A stretch of 64,000 nucleotides of DNA. It comes from UBA1479 sp038109305 (GTDB lineage Bacteria; Pseudomonadota; Alphaproteobacteria; Rhodospirillales; Casp-alpha2). The notes beneath the pieces were generated by a model. The model had not been told where the DNA came from and ran no database searches. It saw only the letters and a list, made by a program, of their open reading frames with translations. Every line of letters begins with the position of its first letter. The first letter of the stretch is position 1. The position numbers and the translations under genes are program-made. Below are positions 47,134 to 55,827 of this stretch, in pieces. Where the stretch lies: contig JAYNIR010000008.1 of the NCBI GenBank assembly GCA_038109305.1, positions 1 to 64,000 on the forward strand, written 5' to 3'.

Positions 47134-47391
47134 ATGGCGGATATATTTAAAATAAAGCCCGGCGCACTTAGCGCCGGACGCTCCTGCAGCGACCAGGAAG
47201 GCACGACAGAGAACGCGAACCAGACACTTCTGGAAACGCTAAGCCATGACCTGCGCACGCCCCTGAACACCATCATCGGCTTCGCCGACATGATGGAACA
47301 GGAAATCCTGGGTCCCCTGACCAACCCGCGTTACCGCGAATACGTCGGCGTGATTTTGTCCGAAGGGCGGAAATTGCCTGAACCCTTGTGA
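47134..47391 (+). pseudogene. Histidine kinase fragment (HisKA dimerisation region)
   Basis: 85 codons containing the phosphoacceptor helix LLETLSHDLRTPLNTIIGFADMMEQEILGPL and the second helix YREYVGVILSEGRKL, then a TGA. No ATPase (HATPase_c) domain and no sensor domain remain: cimA starts 93 bases downstream. It may derive from a longer kinase by deletion on both sides. The phosphorylatable His is still present. Confidence 0.7.
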
Positions 47392-47484
47392 AACGCAGCT
47401 TAGTTGGGCATTCTCCCGCTCTTTCAGGGATAGGGGGATCGGAACGGCACGGGCCGACCGCCTGGCCCAAATGACGGACCGGCC

Positions 47485-49101
47485 ATGAACGACGAACGCG
47501 TTTACATATTCGATACGACGCTCCGCGACGGCGCCCAGACCCAGGGCGTCGACTTCAACCCCGTGGACAAGGCCGCGATCGCCCGCGAGCTGGACCGTCT
47601 GGGCGTCGATTATATCGAGGGCGGCTGGCCCGGCGCGAACCCGACGGACGATGCGTTCTTTTCCGACCCGCCGAAACTGACTCGCGCCAAGTTGACCGCC
47701 TTCGGCATGACCCGGCGGCCCGGACGCAGCGCCGAAAATGATCCCGGCCTGGCGCCCCTGCTGTCGAGCAAAGCGACCGCCATGTGCATGGTCGGCAAGT
47801 CATGGGACTTTCATGTCGATGTCGCGCTAGGCATCACCAAGGAAGAAAACATCGCGATGATCCGCGATTCCGTGCAATTGGCGGCCAAGCAAAAAGATGA
47901 AGCCATGTTCGATGCCGAACATTTCTTCGACGGATACAAATCCGATCCGGAATTCGCCATGGCGTGTCTGCAAATCGCCTATGACGCGGGAGCGCGGTGG
48001 ATGGTGCTGTGCGACACCAACGGCGGCACCCTGCCCCACGAAGTTTTCGACATCGTCAGCGCTGTCGTAAAGGAAATTCCCGGAAGCCATGTTGGCATCC
48101 ATGCCCACAACGACACCGGCAACGCCATCGCCAATTCGCTGGCCGCCGTCCGCGCCGGCGCGCGGCAGGTTCAGGGGACACTTAATGGCCTCGGCGAACG
48201 GTGCGGCAATGCCGATCTGATCGCGATCATCCCGTCGCTGATGTTGAAGATGGGATTCAAAACCGGCATGACGGCGGAAGATTTGTCACGCTTGAGCCAC
48301 GTATCCCGGTTTTTGGATGAACGGTTGAACAGGCCGCACAACCGCCACACCCCTTACGTCGGCGAAAGTGCTTTCGCCCACAAGGGCGGGCTGCATGTCT
48401 CCGCCGTCGAAAAAGATCCCCGCACCTATGAACACATCGACCCGCCGCTGGTCGGCAACCGCCGTCACATCGTGGTATCGGATCAGGCGGGTCGGTCGAA
48501 CATCCTGGCCCGGTTCCGGGAAATCGGCATTGAGGCCGACCCCAAGGACCCGAGAGTTTCGCGCCTGGTCGAAATCGTCAAGGAGCGGGAGTTCAACGGA
48601 TACGCCTATGACGGCGCGGAAGCGAGCTTTGAACTGCTTGCCCGCGACGCGCTCGGCGGGGTTCCGAAGTATTTCCAGTTGAACAGCTTCCGCGTGCTGG
48701 ACGAACGGCGGTGGAGCGCCAGGAACGAGCTTATCACCATTTCCGAAGCGACCGTGAAGCTGACCGTCGCGGGCGAACAGTTCATGACCGTCGCGGAAGG
48801 CAACGGCCCAGTCAATGCGCTTGACGCGGCCATGCGCAAGGTTCTGATCCCGGCCTATCCGAATTTGGAAAAACTGTCGTTGGTCGACTACAAGGTCCGC
48901 ATCCTGACCCCCGGCGACGGCACCCGCGCCATCACCCGCGTGATGATCGAAAGCGCCGACGGCGAGCACGACAACTGGTCAACCGTGGGCGTTTCGACCA
49001 ACATCATCGATGCGTCTTATAACGCGCTCCACGATTCCCTCACCTACATGCTGTACCGGGACGGCGTTTCGCCCCAGGCCGGCCGGCCCGGGGTGCTGTG
49101 A
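47485..49101 (+). CDS. cimA: Citramalate synthase
   Basis: Condenses pyruvate with acetyl-CoA to (R)-citramalate, the threonine-independent entry to isoleucine synthesis. The 538 residues have the DRE-TIM metallolyase signature IFDTTLRDGAQTQGVDF, the IEGGWPGANPTD segment that separates this group from isopropylmalate synthase, and HAHNDTGNAIANSLAAVRAGARQVQGTLNG. A C-terminal LeuA-type dimer domain follows. The stop overlaps the trmJ start (TGATG). A 2-isopropylmalate synthase identity is less likely. Confidence 0.92.
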   Translation: MNDERVYIFDTTLRDGAQTQGVDFNPVDKAAIARELDRLGVDYIEGGWPGANPTDDAFFSDPPKLTRAKLTAFGMTRRPGRSAENDPGLAPLLSSKATAMCMVGKSWDFHVDVALGITKEENIAMIRDSVQLAAKQKDEAMFDAEHFFDGYKSDPEFAMACLQIAYDAGARWMVLCDTNGGTLPHEVFDIVSAVVKEIPGSHVGIHAHNDTGNAIANSLAAVRAGARQVQGTLNGLGERCGNADLIAIIPSLMLKMGFKTGMTAEDLSRLSHVSRFLDERLNRPHNRHTPYVGESAFAHKGGLHVSAVEKDPRTYEHIDPPLVGNRRHIVVSDQAGRSNILARFREIGIEADPKDPRVSRLVEIVKEREFNGYAYDGAEASFELLARDALGGVPKYFQLNSFRVLDERRWSARNELITISEATVKLTVAGEQFMTVAEGNGPVNALDAAMRKVLIPAYPNLEKLSLVDYKVRILTPGDGTRAITRVMIESADGEHDNWSTVGVSTNIIDASYNALHDSLTYMLYRDGVSPQAGRPGVL

Positions 49102-49892
49102 TGGCAGGCACCGACAAACGCCAGGACCGCGGCGGCGAGCTGGAGCCGGGCGGCCCGGCCGTTATCCTGGTCGAACCGCAATTGGGCGAAAACATCGGCA
49201 TGGCCGCCCGCGCCATGCTGAACTGCGGGCTATCGGATTTGCGGCTAGTGCAGCCGCGTGACGGCTGGCCGAGCGAACCCGCCCGCAAGGCGGCATCGGG
49301 CGCCGACCGCATCATCGACACCGCCCGCATTTTCGACACCACAGGCGACGCCATCGCAGACCTGAATACGATCTATGCGGCCACGGCGCGGTCGCGCGAC
49401 ATGACCAAACGGGTCCTTTCGCCGCGCCAGGCGGCGGCGGAAACCCGCGCGGCTTACGGCCGCGACGGCACGCAGACGGGTATTTTGTTCGGCAAGGAGT
49501 CAAAGGGCCTAACAAACGACGACGTGGCGCTGGCAAGCGCCGTCGTTCAGGCGCCGTTGAACCCGGCGTTTGCGTCGCTGAACCTGGCGCAGGCGGTGTT
49601 CCTGATGGGGTATGAATGGCGGCTGGCGGCGCTCGAAGACGCCGGCGTGTCGGACGAAATTGCCATGCCCAAGAAAACCCGCCCGGCGGAACAGGCGAAA
49701 ATGATCATGCTTTACGAACATCTGGAGCGCGAACTGGAGGCCTGCGGATTTCTCTATCCGCCGGAGCGCGCGCCGATCATGGTCCGCAACCTGCGCAATG
49801 CGCTGGGCCGCGCCAACATGTCCGAACAGGAAGTTCGCACCTTTCGCGGCGTCATCAGCGCCCTGACCCGCGGGCCCAACAAGGGCAAATAG
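49101..49892 (+). CDS. trmJ: tRNA (cytidine/uridine-2'-O-)-methyltransferase TrmJ-like
   Basis: 263-residue SpoU/TrmH-fold methyltransferase that 2'-O-methylates position 32 of tRNAs in the characterised enzymes. The three knot motifs are present: ILVEPQLGENIGMAARAMLN at residues 19-38, GILFGKESKGLTNDDVALA near 135 and the NPAFASLNLAQAVFLMGYEW loop near 155. The C-terminal helical extension (EREAC-type) is present. The ATG overlaps the cimA stop, so the two are coupled, although the pathways are unrelated. Confidence 0.9.
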   Translation: MAGTDKRQDRGGELEPGGPAVILVEPQLGENIGMAARAMLNCGLSDLRLVQPRDGWPSEPARKAASGADRIIDTARIFDTTGDAIADLNTIYAATARSRDMTKRVLSPRQAAAETRAAYGRDGTQTGILFGKESKGLTNDDVALASAVVQAPLNPAFASLNLAQAVFLMGYEWRLAALEDAGVSDEIAMPKKTRPAEQAKMIMLYEHLERELEACGFLYPPERAPIMVRNLRNALGRANMSEQEVRTFRGVISALTRGPNKGK

Positions 49893-49917
49893 CCACACCT
49901 GACCGCGCCGGCGGCGA

Positions 49918-50961
49918 TTACATCAAAAAGACGCCCTTGCCCGTCACCTGCTTGTCGAATAGCTCGTATGCCTGAGCTGCCTGTTCCAGCGACCATGTGT
50001 GGGTGAACAGCGAATCCACGTCGATCTTGCGTTCGACCACAAAGCGCGCGCAATCGGCCTGCACGTTCTTGGAAAAGGTCCAGGACCCCATGATGGTCAC
50101 CTGGCGGCGCAGAATGTCCTGCGACACATCCAGCGTGACCTGCCCGCCTTCGCCGACGAAACACGCCGTGCCCCAGCCGCGGACGCATCGCACCGCGTTG
50201 GCCCGCGCGTCGGGGTTTGATGAACAGTCCAATGATTTGTGCGCGCCCTCGCCGTTCGTCAGGTCGCAGATCGCCGACACGGCGTCGTTATTCATGGGGT
50301 CGATCACAATATCGGCGCCGAATTTTTCGGCGAGCTCCCGCCGTTCGTGGGAAATGTCGAGTGCGATGACCCGCGCGCCCATGGCCTTGGCCAGTTGCGT
50401 CGCGCTGAGCCCCACGGGGCCCTGCCCGAAAATGACGATCGTTTCGTCGCCGGCGAGGTCGAGCCGTTTCAGCGCCCCCCAGGCCGTGCCCGTGCCGCAG
50501 GAAATCGCCGCGCCTGTCTTGAAAGACAATTCATCGGGCAATTTGACCAACGTGTGCGCCGGGACCTTCATGTATTCTGCGTGCGCGCCGTGGCCGGTGG
50601 CGCCATAGACGATGGTACCGTCAAGGCACATCTGGCTCCACCCTGTGCGGCAATGCTTGCATACGCCACAACCGTGGTAGTGATGATCCATCACCCGGTC
50701 GCCGAACTTAGCAAGCAGCGGGTCGACGCCCGCGCCCACTTCAGCGACGATGCCGCAGGGCTCATGCCCCGCGATGATCGGGCCCTTGCGTTCGCCAAGC
50801 CCCAGCGTCGGCGTGCCCGGCGGGTTGCGGTAGTATTTCAGATCGCTGCCGCACATGCCGGACGCCTTGATCTGCAACACGACCTCGCCCGGCCCCGGAT
50901 GCGGGTCGGGAAAATCCATGTAATCGACCTTGCGGTCCCCCGGAAAAACGACGGCCTTCAT
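49918..50961 (-). CDS. Zinc-dependent alcohol dehydrogenase family protein
   Basis: 347-residue medium-chain dehydrogenase. The catalytic zinc ligands are in ASGMCGSDLKYY and AGHEPCGIV; the structural zinc cysteines are in HGCGVCKHCRTGWSQMC. The NAD-binding loop is VIFGQGPVGLSATQLAKAMGA. The substrate is undetermined; threonine, polyol or alcohol dehydrogenase groups all fit loosely. I start at MKAVVFPGDRK, as the 11 upstream residues are not conserved. It is convergent with trmJ. Confidence 0.88.
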   Translation of the reverse strand: MKAVVFPGDRKVDYMDFPDPHPGPGEVVLQIKASGMCGSDLKYYRNPPGTPTLGLGERKGPIIAGHEPCGIVAEVGAGVDPLLAKFGDRVMDHHYHGCGVCKHCRTGWSQMCLDGTIVYGATGHGAHAEYMKVPAHTLVKLPDELSFKTGAAISCGTGTAWGALKRLDLAGDETIVIFGQGPVGLSATQLAKAMGARVIALDISHERRELAEKFGADIVIDPMNNDAVSAICDLTNGEGAHKSLDCSSNPDARANAVRCVRGWGTACFVGEGGQVTLDVSQDILRRQVTIMGSWTFSKNVQADCARFVVERKIDVDSLFTHTWSLEQAAQAYELFDKQVTGKGVFLM

Positions 50962-51008
50962 GGCGGTCCTCCCATTTTGTTTTGTTGCCGGCAACGGACG
51001 CCGCCTAA

Positions 51009-51575
51009 CTAGACCCTTTCCGACAGCCAGATGGCGATCCTGGACCCCGTCTTGATCGCGCCTTTGAGCAATTCATATCCGGGCGCATCCTCCGCCCCCA
51101 GTTCGAGCGCCTTGTCGTGATGTTCCAATTCTTCCTGGCGGAAACGCTCGAACGTATCGCGAAGCTCGTCCTCGCCCTCGCCTTCCAGTCGCGCGACCTG
51201 ATCGGCATAGTGTTCGTCGATGGCTTCCTCGACCGCGACGGTGCAGGCGTGCGCCGTCTTTTCCCCCAACAGCGCCGTGCCCGCGCCCAGCGCGAAGCCG
51301 GCCAGGTGCCAGATCGGCAGCAGCGCCGTCGGGCGCACCCGCCGGTCGGCGACCAGATCGTTGAATTTGGCCAGATGTTTTTCTTCCTGTTCGGCCATGT
51401 GCTTGATATCGCCGGCGCTGGCCGCGTCGCCCAGCACCGCCAACTGGCCTTCGTAAATGCGGACAGCGCCGTATTCGCCCGCGTGGTCGACGCGGATCAT
51501 CCGCTCAACCATGTCCCGCTTGGGCAGGTCGCCCGGCATGCGCCGGGGTTTCGGCAATGACTTTTTCTTGCTCAA
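51009..51575 (-). CDS. coq7: 5-demethoxyubiquinone hydroxylase
   Basis: Di-iron hydroxylase of the ubiquinone pathway (Coq7/UbiF step). The carboxylate ligand motifs are all present: MIRVDHAGEYGAVRIYEGQ, MAEQEEKHLAKFND, VEEAIDEHYADQV and FRQEELEHHDKALE. I propose the TTG at 51575 (MSKKKSLPKPRRM) as the start. It has GAGGAA 6-8 bases upstream and overlaps the dsbB stop (TTGA), which suggests coupling. The product is then 188 residues. Confidence 0.92.
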   Translation of the reverse strand: MSKKKSLPKPRRMPGDLPKRDMVERMIRVDHAGEYGAVRIYEGQLAVLGDAASAGDIKHMAEQEEKHLAKFNDLVADRRVRPTALLPIWHLAGFALGAGTALLGEKTAHACTVAVEEAIDEHYADQVARLEGEGEDELRDTFERFRQEELEHHDKALELGAEDAPGYELLKGAIKTGSRIAIWLSERV

Positions 51576-52087
51576 ACCCGTTTCCTCATCCGCCCGGCAG
51601 CTATGAGGCAAAGCCCCGCCATCGCCGCCGAGAACGCCGCATTATAGGTCGCAATGGACAGGCCGAGGAAGGTCCAGTCCACCTGATCGCAGCTTTTTTC
51701 CGGCGGCGCGCGGAGCCCGGCCAGAAGATCACTTATCGTCGAGGACTGTTTGGCCAAGTCGCCGCCGCAGACGGCCGACGCCCACCAGTGCTGTTCGACG
51801 CCGACGTGATAGACGGCGACCGCCGACCCCGCAGCAAAGGCGATGCCGGCCACCAGCACCACGGCGCGGCGGGCCGCCCCACCCGGCCGGATCAGGGCGA
51901 ACCCGGCCAGAACGCCGATCACGGCATAAGGAACCCGTTGCGCGAGGCAAAGGTTACAGGGCTCAAGCCCCAGTGCATATTGCGCATGAAAGGCAAAACC
52001 GAGCGCCCCGGCAGCGACGGCCAGCAGCACAAGTGGCAGCCACGACTGGGCTTTGGGATCGTCGAGGACGGCTAACAGGAAAGCCAT
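51572..52087 (-). CDS. dsbB: Disulfide bond formation protein DsbB
   Basis: 171-residue membrane protein with four helices that reoxidises DsbA and passes electrons to quinone. The first cysteine pair is in LEPCNLCLAQRVPYA near residues 38-52. The second pair sits in the periplasmic loop with CGGDLAKQSST and PPEKSCDQVDW. The frame is intact. It overlaps the TTG start of coq7; a link through quinone use is possible but not shown. Confidence 0.9.
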   Translation of the reverse strand: MAFLLAVLDDPKAQSWLPLVLLAVAAGALGFAFHAQYALGLEPCNLCLAQRVPYAVIGVLAGFALIRPGGAARRAVVLVAGIAFAAGSAVAVYHVGVEQHWWASAVCGGDLAKQSSTISDLLAGLRAPPEKSCDQVDWTFLGLSIATYNAAFSAAMAGLCLIAAGRMRKRV

Positions 52088-52127
52088 GGCGGACGGGCTT
52101 GCTCCGGCGGTGAAGGACTTGGGCCTT

Positions 52128-52709
52128 CTATAGCACGAACTTGATCAGAACGAACCCGCCGACCAGCAGCACGCAGGAGATCGTGAACAGCAGCCCCAGC
52201 CGCCGTTCAATGAAATCGCGGATCGGTTCGCCGAAATACCAGAGCAGCCCGGCGACCACGTAGAAACGAATGCCCCGGGCCAACAGCGACGCGATGATAA
52301 ACACCGGGACGTTCAACGACGCGGCGCCCGAGAGAATAGTGATTACTTTGAAGGGGAACGGCGTGACGCCCGCGATGAACACGGCCCACGCCCCCCATTC
52401 GGCGTAATCGGCGCGGAAATCCCCGAACTTGGCGGCATAGCCATAAAGCTCCAACATCGGCCGCCCCACCTGCTCGAACAGATAAAGCCCGATGGCGTAG
52501 CCCAACAGCCCGCCCAGGACAGACGCAACGGTGCAGATGAACGCCACCCGCCAGGCCCGCGCCCGGTCGGCCAAAATCATGGGGATCAGCATGACGTCCG
52601 GCGGAATGGGAAAGACCGAGCTTTCGATGAAACTGACGCTGGCAAGCCAGCGGCTTGCGTGCCGGTGGACGGCCAGTTCAAGCATTCGGGCATACAGGCG
52701 GCGCAGCAT
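52128..52709 (-). CDS. YqaA-family (DedA/VTT-like) membrane protein
   Basis: 193 residues with four or five hydrophobic segments. The features of the YqaA/SNARE-associated group are SWLASVSFIESSVFPIPPDVMLIPM near residues 20-42, the helix VASVLGGLLGYAIGLYLF, and FIAGVTPFPFKVITILSGAASLNVPVFI. Proteins of the wider superfamily translocate lipids such as undecaprenyl phosphate, but YqaA itself has no settled role. It is encoded just upstream of dsbB on the same strand, 40 bases away. Confidence 0.85.
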   Translation of the reverse strand: MLRRLYARMLELAVHRHASRWLASVSFIESSVFPIPPDVMLIPMILADRARAWRVAFICTVASVLGGLLGYAIGLYLFEQVGRPMLELYGYAAKFGDFRADYAEWGAWAVFIAGVTPFPFKVITILSGAASLNVPVFIIASLLARGIRFYVVAGLLWYFGEPIRDFIERRLGLLFTISCVLLVGGFVLIKFVL

Positions 52710-52811
52710 GGCCGCTTCTAACAGGCGGCCCCCGGACTGGCAACAATCCGTGACAATGCGCTTTGCCTGGGTCGCTTTTGGGTGTTAGAAAGTGCGCCCG
52801 CTTATCCCATT

Positions 52812-52898
52812 GCCTCGGTGGCGGAATTGGTAGACGCGCCGGATTCAAAATCCGGTTCTGGCAACAGATTGAGAGTTCGAGTCTCTCCCGAGGCACCA
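52812..52898 (+). tRNA. tRNA-Leu (anticodon CAA)
   Basis: Acceptor stem gcctcgg / ccgaggc, D arm with aattggtaga, anticodon stem ccgga / tccgg around ttcaaaa (CAA at 52846-52848), a long variable arm as in class II tRNAs, T arm gagttcgagtctc, and an encoded ACCA end. It reads UUG codons. Confidence 0.95.
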
Positions 52899-52973
52899 CC
52901 CCCCAGTCTTACTTTAGGTTAACCTGACCTTGCCCCCGTTATTCCCCACTCGAGAGTAGAGTCTGTTCTGGTT

Positions 52974-53258
52974 TTGCCCTATTTGGGCGATGAACCCCGC
53001 GGCCCGAGCGATGACAGGGCCGCCGTGTTCCGCATTCAGAATCTTGGCGAAAAGTGGCTTAAGCCGGCGGAACTAAAGATCACGGGCCCGTCCAGCGGGC
53101 GGATATTGAAGCGCCGGACCGTGCGCATGGCGGAAGATCAGGCCACGACCCTGAAAGTCAGCAATGCCGCGCGATATGGCGAGGCGCTTGAATTTGAAGT
53201 CGACGCCAAGTGGGGCCGGACCACGAAGGACGCCCAGGCACGGGCTGCCTGCAAGTAA
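52974..53258 (+). CDS. Hypothetical small protein, possibly truncated
   Basis: A 94-residue frame from a TTG at 52974, with no family I recognise. It contains FRIQNLGEKWLKPAELKIT and LKRRTVRMAEDQATTLKV, which look like beta strands of an immunoglobulin-like or secreted accessory domain, and one Cys near the end. There is no signal peptide on the visible start, and no good ribosome-binding site. It may be the C-terminal remainder of a longer gene cut off upstream, next to the tRNA. It is convergent with the E1-like gene. Confidence 0.4.
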   Translation: MPYLGDEPRGPSDDRAAVFRIQNLGEKWLKPAELKITGPSSGRILKRRTVRMAEDQATTLKVSNAARYGEALEFEVDAKWGRTTKDAQARAACK

Positions 53259-53318
53259 GCATCCGTGTTTTTACCGGGCTAGGGCCTTGTCTTTTCGTCC
53301 AGGTCTGGGCGGACCGGG

Positions 53319-55718
53319 TCAGCCCTTGAACGCGTTCCGGATGGCGTCCGCATCCATGCCGTATTCCCGGTAAAGATCGCCAATGGTGCCCGTCTGGCCG
53401 AACTTTTCGACACCCAAGGCCCTCAGCTTCTGGCCCTGCACACCGCCGAGCCAGCTAAGCGTCGCCGGATGACCGTCGAGCACCGCCACCAGTTTCGATC
53501 CGGGCTTTAGCGCCGACAATAATCTCGCCGCGTGGCTGTCATCGCCCCGCGTCCGCCAGTCGGAATAGAACCGGTCGGGCGAAGTAACGGCCAGGATGCC
53601 GGGGGCATTGCTCTTGTTGTTCTCGGCGCCGAGGGCGTCGGCTGCCGCCTCGGCCTCGGCCGCCAGCACGCCTACATAAACAATTGCGCCGGCGTCCGGC
53701 GTGGACGGCGGCCGGAGCCAATAGGCGCCCGCGATGATGTCGGACTTTAGCGCCTTGGTCATATCCCGCCCGGGCTGTTCCATAGGCCGGGTCGACAGAC
53801 GCAAGTAGACCGAGCCGCCGTCGTCGCCCTGCATGTGTTCGAACCCCCAGCGCATGATTTCGGCAAGTTCATCGGCATAGGCCGGTTCAAAATAGCTGAG
53901 CCCCGGCTGCCCCATGCCGATCATCGGCGTAGCGATAGATTGGTGCGCGCCACCTTCAGGCGCCAGCGTGACGCCGGACGGCGTCGCCACCACCATGAAC
54001 CGGGCATTTTGGTAACACGCGTAGTTCAGCGCATCCAACCCGCGCTGAATGAACGGGTCATAGAGCGTGCCGATGGGAAGTAGCCGTTCGCCGAATAGTT
54101 CGTGGTTGAGACCCAATGCAGCCAATGCCAAGAAAAGGTTGTTTTCGGCAATGCCCAGTTCCAGGTGCTGGCCTTCGGAGTTGGCGCCCCATTTTTGGAT
54201 CGACGGCACGTTTTCGCGGCGGAAGGTGTCTTCCTTTTCCTCGATGGCGAAGATGCCCCGCCGGTTGACCCAGGGGCCCAGGTTCGTCGAAACGGTCACG
54301 TCGGGGGATGTCGTCACGATGCGGTCGGCGAGGGCGTGGTCGGAGCCCGCGATTTCGAACAGAATTTTGCCGAAGGCTTCTTGGGTCGACATCTTTTTAC
54401 CATCGATAATGGCGAGCGTTTCGGGCACCGCGACGGCGGCGGATTTTTTCCGGCGGTCGGCGGGAGCGTTGAACGGCGCCGCCTTGATAAATTTTTCAAG
54501 CCCGGCGGCGCGGTCGTCCATGCCGGCGAATTTGTCCCATTCACGGCCGTCGTCGATGCCCAGGTCTTTCTGAAAACCCTTCAACTGATCGGGCGTCAGG
54601 ATGCCGGCGTGGTTGTCCTTGTGTCCGGCTAAAGGCAGGCCCCAACCCTTGATGGTGTAAGCGAGAAAACAGGTCGGCACGTCGTCATCGGCCGACGCGA
54701 AGGCCTCGCAGATGGTCTCAAGACATTGGCCACCCAAATTCGACATGAGCGCTTGAAGTTGGTCATCCGAATGTTCGGCGAGCAATTGCGCGACGCCGGG
54801 TTCGTTCCCGATGTCGGCGCCCAGATGATCGCGCCAAGCGGCACCGCCCTGGAAACAGAGCGCCGCATACAAATCGTTGGGGCAGTCGTTGATCCACTTT
54901 TTCAGCGCCTTGCCGCCCGGCTTTTTGAACGCGTCCATCATCAGTTTGCCGTACTTCATGACGACGACGCGCCATCCGGCGGCGCGGAACAGCCGGTCGA
55001 TCAGGCGGAACAGCTTGTCGTTGACGACGCCGTCGAGGCTTTGCCGGTTGTAGTCGATGATCCACCAGCAATTGCGGAGGTTATGTTTCCATCCTTCCAG
55101 GATGGCTTCGTACATGTTGCCTTCGTCCATTTCGGCATCTCCGACCAGTGCGATCATGCGCCCGGGGGCGTCATTGCGGACGGTTTCGAAATGGCGGCGG
55201 GAATAGTCCTGGGCCAAGGACGCGAACATGGCCATGGCGGGACCCAAGCCGACGGAACCGGTGGAGAAATCTACGTCGTCCGTATCCTTGGTGCGGGACG
55301 GGTAGCTTTGCGCGCCGCCGAGGCCGCGGAAGTTTTCAAGCTTCGCCTTCGTCTGCTTGCCGTTCAGATACTGGATTGCGTGAAACACAGGGCTCGCGTG
55401 CGGCTTGACCGCGACCCGGTCCTGCGGGCGCAGCGCGTGATAATAAAGCGCCGTCATCAGCGCCGCCGACGAGGCGCAGGACGCCTGATGGCCGCCGACC
55501 TTGAGTCCGTCCGTTTTTTGCCGGTTGTGGTTGGCGTTATGGATCGTCCAGGTCGAGAGCCACAAAATCCGCGAGCGCAGGTCTTCAAGATTGCGGAGCG
55601 TTTCGGCATCCGGGGCGGCGACGGGGTTCGGCTCGATCATCAGGTGGGTCTGCATGGCGGGCTCGTCATCAAGGGGCGGCATGGAAGTCTCCGATGGGAA
55701 AGGATTTTTTTTCGACAT
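53319..55718 (-). CDS. Transketolase-like homodimeric 2-oxoacid dehydrogenase E1 (AceE/MdeB group)
   Basis: 799-residue thiamine enzyme. The first half has NANHNRQKTDGLKVGGHQASCASS and the TPP motif ALVGDAEMDEGNMYEAILEGWKHNLRNCWWIIDYNRQSLDG. The second half carries the pyrimidine domain and QGHLELGIAENN-like SEGQHLELGIAENNLFLALAALG. The domain arrangement follows AceE, and its closest characterised relatives include MdeB, a 2-oxobutyrate dehydrogenase E1. The divergent lrp-type gene mirrors mde loci. No E2 or E3 gene is adjacent. The substrate is therefore inferred, not shown. Confidence 0.78.
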   Translation of the reverse strand: MSKKNPFPSETSMPPLDDEPAMQTHLMIEPNPVAAPDAETLRNLEDLRSRILWLSTWTIHNANHNRQKTDGLKVGGHQASCASSAALMTALYYHALRPQDRVAVKPHASPVFHAIQYLNGKQTKAKLENFRGLGGAQSYPSRTKDTDDVDFSTGSVGLGPAMAMFASLAQDYSRRHFETVRNDAPGRMIALVGDAEMDEGNMYEAILEGWKHNLRNCWWIIDYNRQSLDGVVNDKLFRLIDRLFRAAGWRVVVMKYGKLMMDAFKKPGGKALKKWINDCPNDLYAALCFQGGAAWRDHLGADIGNEPGVAQLLAEHSDDQLQALMSNLGGQCLETICEAFASADDDVPTCFLAYTIKGWGLPLAGHKDNHAGILTPDQLKGFQKDLGIDDGREWDKFAGMDDRAAGLEKFIKAAPFNAPADRRKKSAAVAVPETLAIIDGKKMSTQEAFGKILFEIAGSDHALADRIVTTSPDVTVSTNLGPWVNRRGIFAIEEKEDTFRRENVPSIQKWGANSEGQHLELGIAENNLFLALAALGLNHELFGERLLPIGTLYDPFIQRGLDALNYACYQNARFMVVATPSGVTLAPEGGAHQSIATPMIGMGQPGLSYFEPAYADELAEIMRWGFEHMQGDDGGSVYLRLSTRPMEQPGRDMTKALKSDIIAGAYWLRPPSTPDAGAIVYVGVLAAEAEAAADALGAENNKSNAPGILAVTSPDRFYSDWRTRGDDSHAARLLSALKPGSKLVAVLDGHPATLSWLGGVQGQKLRALGVEKFGQTGTIGDLYREYGMDADAIRNAFKG

Positions 55719-55827
55719 TGTTGTCGGAACCCTACCCTAATATTAGAGGGATTTCTTTGCGATATTACCCTTTGATATGCTATTTTTAGCAATTATCTGT
55801 AATTTTTGACTGGTTTATTGGTGAAAA
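55719..55827. promoter_or_regulatory. AT-rich divergent promoter between the E1-like gene and the lrp-type regulator
   Basis: The 109-base gap is much richer in A and T than its surroundings (ccctaatattagagggattt, gctatttttagcaatta). It is the expected operator of an Lrp-type regulator acting on both genes. The inverted pair gctatttttagc at about 55780 is one candidate site. Confidence 0.55.

Noticed and set aside
8447..47391. All broken genes being sequencing or assembly errors
   Set aside because: Long essential genes (sucA, sdhA, nadE, cysS, ileS and others) show no breaks, while signalling and peripheral genes show many. Errors would not respect function. Single cases such as DUF6494 could still be errors.
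47134..47391. A stand-alone histidine phosphotransfer protein
   Set aside because: The helix pair is of HisKA type with an N/H-box spacing of full kinases, cut off before the ATPase domain, so a fragment is more likely.
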